From NCBI GenBank assembly GCA_038380435.1, contig JAWZYU010000024.1, positions 52,724,613-52,788,612 on the forward strand: a DNA stretch of 64,000 bases, given 5' to 3'. Origin of the DNA: Ryuthela nishihirai. Lineage: Eukaryota > Arthropoda > Arachnida > Araneae > Heptathelidae. A model generated the notes under the pieces. It ran no database searches. It had not been told where the DNA came from and saw only the letters and a list, made by a program, of their open reading frames with translations. A program made the translations under genes and the position numbers. Positions within the stretch are counted from its first letter, which is position 1. Each line of letters begins with the position of its first letter. This document shows, in pieces, positions 36,214 through 48,300 of the stretch.

Positions 36214-36393
36214 TTACAAATGAGATAGAGTGTAATGTGGTGGAGGTTCTTCCATAGCTGGATTGTCATAGCCGACACTTTCGCCGTTCATTCTCACTAC
36301 GCCATTGGCCCTTGGGTTGCTCGACGACCTTTGGGCGTTGGACAATGCATTGGCTCTCCAACCGTCTGTTGGCTGCAGAAGTTTGCAAAACCG
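36214..36393 (-). CDS. SLC6 last coding exon (cytoplasmic tail)
   Basis: Fifty-nine codons plus TAA. It starts [12 protein letters not shown], the conserved SLC6 post-TM12 motif, and continues with a Ser/Asn-rich tail ending [10 protein letters not shown]. The last three residues, S-H-L, fit a class I PDZ-ligand pattern. TTTATT at 35914-35919 and 35894-35899 (AATAAA on the gene strand) are candidate poly(A) signals. Confidence 0.9.
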   Translation of the reverse strand, partial: RFCKLLQPTDGWRANALSNAQRSSSNPRANGVVRMNGESVGYDNPAMEEPPPHYTLSHL

Positions 36394-39300
36394 CTAGAAA
36401 AAAGGAAAGGAAAATATTAGCAAATTTTACATATTAGGGCACCTCATTGCAGAAATTATTTTATCGTTTCATACAGGGTCGGACTTACGCATAAGATTTG
36501 GGTTGTTTTACCTCTGAGCGGCACTTTTTTGCACGCCATGGGCTAAATGGCCAGGTCACATGGACCCTGAAGGCTCAGAGAAGGTTGGGGAGGGGACCCA
36601 CTGGAACAGCTGTTGGGAGACAGTGGTAGCCTCCCGTCAAGGCCATCCAGCGTGTTCTTTAACGTGCACAGGGTATGGCTCTCCCGCATACGGGACCACG
36701 GCTTAACGTCCCATCCGACAGACGGCGGCCTTTCCAAGCCCATCGGTGTCCCCTACTGACCGTGGGCAGGGCGGGGAAATTTTGCGGAAATAAATCTCAA
36801 CGCTGACCCAGCTGGGACTCGAACCTGGGAACTACAGATTACGAGTCTGGCGCGCTACCGACTGAGCCACCCCCGCCCCACTTACGCATAAGAACTAAGC
36901 TATAGAGCTTAGAGCCTCGTGATTATGAGGGGCCTCAAAAATATAAGGTTGATGTTTACTATCATGAATTATTTTTATATTGAAATTAATCTATTGTACA
37001 AACTGTTCATCTCAACAGTCCTTATTGTTTACCAATACAATACTTTTATGTTTTCACCATATCAGTTCCATGTTTATTTTTTAATGTTCCGTTCAGTAAA
37101 AATAATGAATATATAATTTATTTTGACTTCTGAAATTTTGGGATCTCAAACTTGTCATAGCTTAGCGCCTAAGAAGGTCAAAGTTCGGCCCTGGTTTTAT
37201 GTAATATTATTGAGCAAAGTATCAGTAATTCGAAGGAATTGGGCCACCACCCTTCAGATCAATTTTCGTCACTTTTTCTCCTCATCACCAAACCTATCAC
37301 TGGTCTCATCAATAGCTTTAATGAAAGAATTCATCACAATCATTTGGCAAAGATTACACACATTTAAAATAAAATTAATGTGACGAGTATAAGAATAAAC
37401 ACAAGGCCAACCGTTGTGAGAGCAAAATTCAGCTAAGACAGCAATTTGTAGTTTTACGGACGACTCCATAATTTGTATTTTTCTTTCATTCAGAAGATAA
37501 TTTGAATTTTAAACATGGCCCAGGCCATTTTGGTAAAGGATGTTGACGAGAATTCTTCCATTAAAGCTTTTGATGAGACTGCTAATAGGTTTGGGGTGAA
37601 GGTGTGTGTGATGTTCCAATTCTTTTGAAATTCATCGAGTTGTTGCTTAAATATGCTTGTTCTTTCAAAAAATGATTTTCAAAATTCACTTAACTCGTAG
37701 AATGAATGCTTACCGTAGAAATTTTTAAAATAAATTCCATCTCAAGCTGTTCCTTGCCACAGAGATGTGGCAGGAGCCTGTCCGTTTAATACGCCACAGA
37801 GAAAGTCTGTGAGGAAAGCGAAACCTTAACCGAAAGACAGCACAACCATGCATGCCTTAACCTGGGGCTCGAACCCAGGTTCCTTTGACCAGCAGCCAAG
37901 CACTAACCATTCTGCACGGAACCTTGTAGGAGATTAATCCAGAAGCCTACATTGGGCAGTATCTAGATGTTATGCTTTTTATAACAATTTCTAGTAAAAA
38001 TCCTGTTAATATTCAAAATGCTTGAAAGGGAGAACGAGATAGCATTCCTTTTTTTTTTTTACCGACCTTAACGATTCCTTTATCCTTGTGTTTGAAGATC
38101 ATCTGATAGATGGCCACCACAGGAATGCAAGAGATGGGAACGATCGCCATCACCCAGCCAATGGCATTGCCCCACATAGGAAACACGTAATCTCCCAAAG
38201 TCAAGGGTCGAAAGTTAATCCAGCTTAGCAAAAGGATCACCTAGAAAAAAGATCAAATACTTTAGTTTGTACATTTAAATAAACGCAAATATTGTTTCGA
38301 AGATAAATATTAAAAGAAAATTTCGAAATGTTGTGCTTACCCGAATACGAGTAATTTTTAGTTTACTTTTTTTTTCGTTCAAAACTTGATCATTTTGGCA
38401 AACGAATGCTTTTGGCATTTTTACCCGAAATATTCTGGTAAAAACCCGAGGCATTTACAACTTTATTTCTTTTTTCAAAAGCAGTTTTATTGTTCAAGAT
38501 TTATCACGTGCAAAGCCGGATTTATAGAAGGATGGGGTCGGTTGTGGGTTGTTTTACCTCTGAGCGGCACTTTTTTGCACACCATGGGCTAAATGGCCAG
38601 GTCACATGGACCCCGAAGGCTCAGAGAAGGTTGGGGGAGGGGACCCACTGGAACAGCTGTTGGGAGACAGATGGTAGCCTCCCGTCAAGGCCATCCAGCG
38701 TGTTCTTTAACGTGCACAGGGTATGGCTCTCCCGCACACGGGGCCACGGCTTAACGTCACATCCGACGGACGGCGGTCTTTCCAAGCCCATCGGTCTCCC
38801 CTACTGACTGTGGGCAGGGCGGGGAATTTTGCCGAGATAAATCTCAACGCTGACCCAGCTGGGACTCGAACCTGGGAACTACAGATTACGAGCCTGGCGG
38901 GCTACCGACTGAGCCACCCCCGAAGGATGGGGTCACCTTGGAGAACGCTAGTCACCGGAACGAGAGCAGAAGAAATATTAAATATATATTATCCGTATCT
39001 TTCAAGGAATTTGCTAAAAACCGTATAACGAAGGGGGGGGGGGGGAAATTCTACCAGAAAGTCTTTCCGGTTCATTTGGCTCGATTTTACTTAAACTTAG
39101 AGACTAGTCTCCACAAAGGGAAACAATCGAACTTGATTTAGATTTCAGGGGAGACAGAAAATTACATAAATGTATGTCTCATGTTTCCTATATGCATCTC
39201 AAAATACGTGTCCGATTCGTTTTGTGTTTTGTTTTTTTTTTCGAAATTCTCATTACTTACTCCAATCACAATGGGACTGATTGTCATAATGGTAACCAGC

Positions 39301-42300
39301 AGATGACTTCTAATCCATGAGCCTGGAGTCCATCCGGTCATCTCTTTCAGATCATCCATGAACTTCGACATACCTGGAGGAAGAAAGAAAATTTCCTTAG
39401 CTCTACTTAGATTTAAGGAAAAATCAATTTTCATTTTCTCAGTAAAAGTTTCTTCGATATCTTTCGAATTTAGTGACTGTGCTTTTGCATACGAGGGCAG
39501 TTTGGTTGGGTTGTTTTACCTCTGAGCGGCATTTTTTTGCACACCATGGGCTAAATGGCCAGGTCACATGGACTCCGAAGGTTCAGAGAAGGTTGGGGGA
39601 GGGGACCCACTGGGACAGCTGTTGGGAGACAGATGGTAGCCTCCCGTCAAGGCCATCAGCGTGTTCTTTAACGTGCACAGGGTATGGCTCTCCCGCACAC
39701 GGGGCCACGGCTTAACGTCCCATCCGACGGACGACGGCCTTTCCAAGCCTATCGGTGTCCCCTACTGACCGTGGGTAGGGCGGGGAATTTTTGCGGAGAT
39801 AAATCTCAACGCTGACCCAGCTGGGACTCGAACCTGGGAACTACAGATTACGAGCCAGGCGCGCTACCGACTGAGCCACCCCCATCTCAATAGGAAAGAG
39901 AGGAATTGTGATCCTTACCATATACGTAGGCAACGAGGAAGAGTTCGAGAAGGCCTATCACCAGATACGGCCAACCAGCAGCGTATGTGTCCATCACCTC
40001 CAACAGATAGATTCCGCCCTAAACAGAAAATAAAATTATTAAATCTGACTGTAGCAAAGCTCAGAAAATATAAAACAAAAAGTGATTCAAAGAGTCTCAT
40101 TAAATGCAGTCGCGGAATATATATTTTGAAGCAACATGGAGCTGAATTTTGTTCAATGGAGAAATTGTTGAAAATTTATTAATCGTATCGAAATAAAATT
40201 GATAAAAACTAATTTGAGATAGTTTATATTAATTTTTTGTATTATTATTGATAATGAAAAATATATGTAAATAAAAAAAACAGTTGCGATTATTCTTTCT
40301 TTACCGACTCTTAAAAAAAGATGCAGTTTTGAGTTTCAACTCTTTTTTTCATTTGAGATTTATCTTCTGTAACCCCACCCTGCCCACGGTGAAGAAGATT
40401 TAGAAAAACCGCAGTCTGTCGGATCTGAGGTTAAGCCGTGTCTCCGTGTGCGAGAGAGCCATACCCTGTGCACGTTAAAGAACACGCTGGATGGCTTTGA
40501 TTGGAGACTTATCCGTATCCTAACAGCTGTCCAGTGGATCTCCTTCCAAACCTTCTCTGCGCCCTTGGGATCTTGACCTTTAAGCCAGAAAAGGGCCATT
40601 CAGAAGTAAAACAACCCAACTCCACCATTTTCTTGTCACTAACAGCTTTCTTTGAAAGATATAGTGCGTATAAATTTGAAGCTCATTTGGTAAGAATATA
40701 ATCCCTACTGCTTGCATTAGTAGAAAGAATAATCGCTAATGCTTACTTAGTAGAAAGTAATCGCCGCTGCTGCTTACATTAGTAGAAAGAATATAATCGC
40801 TACTGTTTTCATTTGGTAAAAAGAATATAATCGCTACCGTTTTCATTGGCGATTATATTCTTTTTACCACGGTTTTCATTGGTAGAAAGAATATAATCGC
40901 TACTGTTTTCATTAGCGATTATATTCTTTTTACCACTGTTTTCATTAGTAGAAAGAATATAATCGCTACCGTTTTCATTAGTAGAAAGAATATAATCGCT
41001 ACCGTTTTCATTAGTAGAAAGAATGTTATCGCTACTGCTTACATTAATAGAAAGAATGTAATAGCTACTGCTTACATTAATAGAAAGAATGTAATAGCTA
41101 CTGCTTACATTAATAGAAAGAATGTAATAGCTACTGCTTACATCAGTAGAATGTAATAGCTACTGCTTACATCAGTAGAAAGAATGTAATAGCTACTGCT
41201 TACATCAGTAGAAAGAATGTAGTCACTACTTCTTACATTAGTAGAAAAAATATAATCGCTAATGCTTACATTAGTAGTCAGAGGCAGTCCAAGGAGGAAG
41301 AGGACAATTCCAATGATTATGACTACTAAAGGTTTCCTGGCTCTGGTTCCTGGGAATTGGTCGAAAACAAAGGTGATGATCGTCTCTACCATAGCAAACT
41401 AAAAAGGAAATAAAATTTAACAATTCTGCGACTGAACAAATATTTTAACAACATAGATAGTTGCAATGTTTAATTAGTTGTCTTTTTGGTATTTTATTTT
41501 GTCTTTTGGCATTTTATTGAATATTTACAGAGAGTATATTTTTTCTTACTCGATAACCACCTATAAAGGCTTGCATGAAAATTGTACGCATATCGGCTGT
41601 ATTCATCTAGAGTGGTTTAACTTTATAATGTAATCGTACCCCCCCTACTGAATTATCAAAAATCCACGAAACACCCTCCTCAATCCCCCCCCCCCCCATC
41701 TCCTCCCTGACTTTTCATACGAATCCGTCTCGACTTTTCCGATATTCATGACAATCAAAGTCCTGATTTTTTCAGTATTGGTTGAATCCCCTTCTCCTGA
41801 CTATTCCAGCATTCACACCAAATCCTCCTTCCCCCCCCCCCCCCAGAGTTCATGTATTCCTGTAACCTTTCAATCTTCTAGGAGTGCTTCTCAAAGCCAA
41901 ATTCTAAATTCACTATCTCAAGCAGCCAGGCTCACCATTTTCGTTACAAGTGTGTAAATACATCTGCCTCTTTCATAAATTTTGCTAATGAATTACTGAA
42001 ATTTATCAATGTTGGCTTGGGTTGTTTTACCTCTGAGCGGCACTTTTTTGCACACCATGGGCTAAATGACCAGGTCACATGGACCCCGAAGGCTCAGAGA
42101 AGGTTGGGGGAGGGGACCCACTGGAACAGCTGTTGGGAGACAGATGGTATCCTCCCGTCAAGGCCATCCAGCATGTTCTTTAACGTGCAAAGGGTATGTC
42201 TCTCCCGCACACGGGGCCACGGCTTAACGTCCCATCCGACGGACGGCGGCCTTTCCAAGCCCATCGGTGTCCCCTACTGACCGTGGGCAGGGCGGGGAAT

Positions 42301-45300
42301 TTTGCGGAGATAAATCTCAACGCTTACCCAGCTGGGACTCGGAACCTGGGAACTACAGATTACGAGCCTGGCGCGCTACCGACTGAGCCACCCCCGCCCC
42401 AACAAAATATTGAGTGTCAGGTATTCGTGGAGGATACAAGAACAGAAAGGGAAAATAAAAAAGACTCGCCTGACTGTCGATGCCGAGTAAGAAGAGCATG
42501 AAAAAGAAGAGCAAAGCCCAAAGTGTTGAGACCGGCATCCGAGTGATGGCATCTGGATAAGCTATGAAAGCAAGCCCTGTACCTGCGGAGAGAAAAAAAG
42601 GAATTAGAATTTTTCGATTCAAGTTGTAGACACTAAAATAAAAACTATTTCATCTTTTCTAAAACTGACGTGGTTTGGTAGTTTTTAATCTTTTTAGAGG
42701 AGCTCGCAGTAATATCGATAATCCTCGTTAAATTTTAGTTTACCGTATATTTCCGCAGATAAGACGATAGTTGAATCATAGAAAAAAGCCCCAAAATCCT
42801 GGTCGTCTTATAGGACAGATACAAAAAAAATTAGATTGAAATTTATATAAATTGAAACCATTATTACTACAACTTATCGAAAAATCTATCATATATTTAG
42901 ATACGCTATATGATAATACATTACATTGTAATAGTAAAACAATAGTAAAAATAAATATTAAAAGTTATGTTTATTGAGCTACTGAGGAAAAAACGGACAA
43001 ACCTAATTATTTACTAGTACAGAGTAGGGTATGTCCACAAAATAGAATAGCCCATACGACCCTTTTGTGAATAGTCATTACCCGAATGCCCGAATCAGTG
43101 CGAATGTTTGCGAATAGGACATAATTCCGTATACGCTATACAGTATTATTATCCAGATGATGATCGCCGATCGAAACTAAATTCATAGGCCGTTGATAGT
43201 TTGGGGTCGTCTTATAGGACAGATATATTTGACGAAAATTTATACCTCGTCTTATCTGAAGGTCGTCTTATCTGCGGAAATATACGGCCACTGATTGGCA
43301 GACAGAATTTCCGAGAGTGGCCAAGGACGAGAGACTGAAAATTATGAGCACATATTTAAGATACTTCTAAATCCCTAGTTCAGTGGTTCTCAATCTTTTA
43401 TGCTTCACGTACCCCCTGGAAATGTGTAATTGGCGTACCCCTTGTATAGATAGATAAAACTATAGTTATTGTTTAACAAAGGTTATTTTTACTAGATCTA
43501 GCGACTTTTGAACTATCTCACAACGTACCCCAAAAATTTTTACCGCGTACCCCACGTTGAGAACCCCTGCCCTAGAGCATTATTTTGCGACATATGACAC
43601 GCAATAAAACGTGTATCATTTTTTTTCTTAGTTCGATTTTCCGATGGCGCAGAAAATTGTTAATCATGGTCCTGAACAACAAAACAAAAAAAAATTTTTT
43701 TCGAAATCGTAAATTGTTAAATCGTAAATTTCGAAATCGTAAATTGTTTTACACCTCTATCCAGTCCTCGAGTTTCTCCCATCATTGGTACAGTCGCTCA
43801 AAAAAGTATCCGAACACTATGGTTGATTACAGAATTCAGAAAAAATATCTGGCAACGATTTTTTTTTTAGAAATTAGTGATCTGGCACCTTCGTGTCACG
43901 TGACACGAAGCCCACACGATCCAGGGAACGATTTTTAATAAGAATAAAGGGAGAAAATTCAAACTGTTGCTATCCGTTACAAAATTCTTTCCAAATACAA
44001 CAGCATTTGGAGGTCAGGGATGCTCCGCAACGGCAGTTCAACTTGATTCGAGCAGAGATATGTTGTGCAAGTAACTGCAGAGAGAGACCACGAGAGAAAT
44101 GCCAAAAGAATCATTTCCATCCATTTTAAAATCACCATCCAGTTCATGTCACATTTCTGAGAGCAGAGTTTTTATTTATATTGTTTCTAATGTCTCGTAA
44201 CTTCTTTTGTTGCACCTAGTGGCTGAATATTGTTTGGATTGTTTTACCTCTGAGCGGCACTTTTTTGCACACCATGGGCTAAATGGCCAGGTCACATGAA
44301 CCCCGAAGGCTCAGAGAAGGTTGGGGCAGGGGACCCACTGGAACAGCTGTTGGGAGACAGATGGTAACTTCCCGTCAAGGCCATCCAGCGTGTTCTTTAA
44401 CGTGCACAGGGTATGTTTCTCCCGCACACGGGGCCACGGCTTAACGTCCCATCCTACGGACGGCGGTCTTTCCAAGCCCATCTGTGTCCCATACTGACCG
44501 TCCCGAAGGCTCAGAGAAGGTTGGGGCAGGGGACCCACTGGAACAGCTGTTGGGAGACAGATGGTAGCTTCCCGTCAAGGCCATCCAGCGTGTTCTTTAA
44601 CGTGCACAGGGTATGTTTCTCCCGCACACGGGGCTACGGCTTAACGTCCCATCCTACGGACGGCGGTCTTTCCAAGCCCATCTGTGTTCCATACTGACCG
44701 TGGGTAGGGCGGGGAGTTTTGCGGAGATAAATCTCAACGCTGACCCAGCTGGGACTCGAACCTGGGAACTACAGATTACGAGCCTGGCGCGCTACCGACT
44801 GAGCCACCCCCGCCCCCAGTGGCTGAATAAGAAGAATATTGATGTTCGCTGCCTAAACCATCATCATCGTCATGAAATAATTGCCCCAATTAAAGAAATG
44901 TCTCAAAACTTATTCAGAGCGAATTCATTTCGTTTTGCAATCGAGGGTCACTTACCTGATTGGACAACATCTGGCACCGATTTCTGCAATTGGACAGCCA
45001 TAAAGCCTAACATGGAGAAGACAACCAGGCCGCTGAAAAGGCTCGTCAACATATCGCCGAAACCAATAATCAGGACATCTCTATGGAAAAGGATAGATTT
45101 TGAATTAGGAATGCTTAAAACTAAAATTTAAAAATTCAATATTTAAAATACGTAAAAAAGATAGATGGCTATAATCGGGGAACTTGAGAAAAAAGTAAAG
45201 ACGATGTCGATTGAACAGTATCCTCGAAACTAAGTGGGATTTTTTTTTATCTAAAAGCTGCACTTTTTGAACACAGTGGGCTAAATAGCCAGGTCGCAAG

Positions 45301-48300
45301 GACCTCAAAGGGGTTCAGAGAAAGTTGGGGGGAGGAGATCAAGTGGACAGTGTTAGAAGCTTCTCGGTCAAGGTACAGTCGCTCAAAAAAGTATCCGAAC
45401 ACTATGGTTGATTACAGAATTCAGGAAAAATATCTGGAGCGTGTACAGCAACTGTACACGCTCCAGATAACTAACAATAACAAAAAAGTATCCGCTGTAC
45501 CATCGGATACTTTTTTGATGGTTGGTTACAGATGGTTGATACCATCAAAAATGGTTGATTACAGAATTCGGAAAAAATATCTGGAAACGATTTTTTTAGA
45601 GATTAGTGATCTGGCAACCTTCGTCTTAGACTGAAGGTTGAAGAGTGTTGTTTTAGCTCTGAGCGGCACTTTTTTGCACACCATGGGCTAAATGGCCAGG
45701 TCACATGGACCCCGAAGTCTGAGAAGGTTGGGGGAAGGGACCCACTGGAATAGCTGTTGGGAGACAGATGGTAGCCTCCCGTCAAGGCCATCCAACGTGT
45801 TCTTTAACGTGCACAGGGTACGGCTCTCAGGCACACGGGGCCACGGATTAATGTTCCATCTAACAGACGGCGGCCTTTCCAAGCCCATCGGTGTCCCCTA
45901 CTGACCTTGGGCAGGGCGGGGAAATTTTAAGGACCTTTAAAATGGAGGAGGAAACCTAACTTTTTCTAGATCCGGGCCTAGAAGATAATGTGTATATAAA
46001 TAGAAAGATAATATCAATATAAGAAAAAACTAATTCAGTGTGAGGTTATTTTGCATGAAAGTTTTCTATTCACCCTGCTGGTGAGTTTTCTTACGGAATC
46101 GGCGATGATCTGCAACTCTGTAATGGCTTTGTTCCATCTCATGGTTTGAAGTCTGTTGCGAACTTTTTAATACCTAAACTTAGGCACTGCAAATCATTGA
46201 TGACCAGCGGTAACTGCACACGCTCAATATTTCCGTGAGTGAGCTCACACGATCTAGTATCAAAATAATATGACCACCTACAGTCGCTCAAAAAAGTATC
46301 CCAACACTAGGGTTGATTACAGAATTCAGAAGAAATATCTGGCAACGATTTTTTTTAGAAATGAGTGATCTGGCAACCTTTGTGTCACTTGATTACAGAA
46401 TTCAGGAAAAATATCTGGAGCATGTACAGCAACTGTACACGCTCCAGTTACCGTTCACAGCAAACTGGAGCGTGTGCAGTTACTGCACACGCTCCAGTTT
46501 GCTGTGAACGGTAACTGCACACGCTCAATATTTCCGTGAGTGAGCCCACACGATCCAGGTCTTTGATTCAGACTGTCCATCCATCATTATTACGTAGCTC
46601 ACGAGATATTTCCCTCGCTTATGAATTTTCTTTCCCATTGCAGGCATTGCACTTTACATTTCCTACATTGCAGACAGAACTTGCTCTGTTTTGGATTTAG
46701 TGAACAGCGATAAATTTAAAATTTTTGAAATCTAGTCATTTATCTGTGTTTGAAATAAGAATAATTTACTTCACTGTAAAAGATTATATTTGAAAATGTG
46801 CGAAAATTATGCAAATAGCAATCATCAAATTTTCTTTCAATGAAAGGGCATTTGATTCATTCCCCACAGGGAGATGTCGGATATCAAAATACTCACTTGA
46901 TGAGGTTGTTATGGAAACGGTTGTAGCTAGCATAAGTGATCATCCCTCCTCCTGCGATGCTGAAGGAATAGAACACTTGGATGGCAGCATCCTGCCACAC
47001 CTGGGGAAAGAGGAAAAACGATTCAGAAGACATCACTCGAAGGAAAGAAGCAAATACTGAAATCATCAATATAGACTTGTTCTCTGTGCTAAGAGTTTCG
47101 AAATTTAAAAAAAAATTAAATTAAAAAACAACAGGAAAACGCTAAATCATATAAAAGTAGGGGTTCTCAACTTGGAGTACGCGCTAAAATTTTTAGGGGT
47201 ACGCCGTGAGAGTTCAAAACTCACTAGACCTAGTAACAAAGTAAAAATAACCATTGTTACACTATAACTATAGTTTTATCTATCTATACAAGGGGTACGC
47301 CAGTTACATACACATTTCCAGAGGTACGTGAAGCATAAAAGGTTGAGAATCACTGACATATATATTTTATTCCCATTGTTATACTATAACTATAGTTTCA
47401 TCTATCTATACAAGGGGTACGCCAGTTACATATACATTTCCAGGGGGTACGTGAAACATAAAAGATTGAGAACCACTGATCTAAAACAAATCTGAAAGAT
47501 TAAAGTGTACTTAATTGCACGAGAAATAAGGTAACGATAATTTTTTTCGCTGCTAAAAAAGGATTTGAGTAGAAAAATTCGGAGTAAACATGTAACGCAG
47601 GGGTCTGCAACATACGGCGCGAGGTCATTTGGGCTTTATTACGTGAAATTGTTCTCCAGCAGTGGTAATGAATTTTTAAGTAACAATGTAAATTAATTTT
47701 CCTACAAATCCGATTTCAAATGAACGACGACATATTGAGTCACTTAAATCTGTGGAGGTAACGCAAATTTATGCAAGACTTTCAAATTCTACATTTCCTC
47801 TTCTCAACCAATTCTTGGCCGGAATGATATGACCTCCTACTATAGTATATATATATGGTAGGTGGTCATGTTATTCTGATACGACTGTGTATATTTGGAA
47901 AGAAACATTTTCTCCAATGAATTTCATCAAAAGAAAATTTCGGTCACAAATGTCAGACGAACGTTTGCATTTAGCACTAAGGGCTAGTGGTAGTTGGGTT
48001 GTTTTACCCCTGAGTGGCATTTTTTGTACACAACGGGATAAATGGCATGGTCACAAGGGCCCCGACGGATCAGAGATGGTCGGGGGAGGGGTTGTTGTTA
48101 TTGTTTTACCTCTTAGCGGCACTTTTTTTGCACCCCATGGGCTGAATGGCTAGGTTACAAGGACCCCGAAGAGTCAGAGAAGGTTGGGGGAGGGATCCAC
48201 TGGAACAGTGTTGGGAGAAAGATGGTAGCCTCCCGTCAAGGCCATCCAGCGTGTTGTTTAACGTGCACAGGGTATGGTTCTCCTGCACACGGAATCACGG

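Noticed and set aside
44613..45131. 172-codon open frame
   Set aside because: Runs from a SINE-A through intron into the antisense of SLC6 exon 7; no protein pattern of its own.
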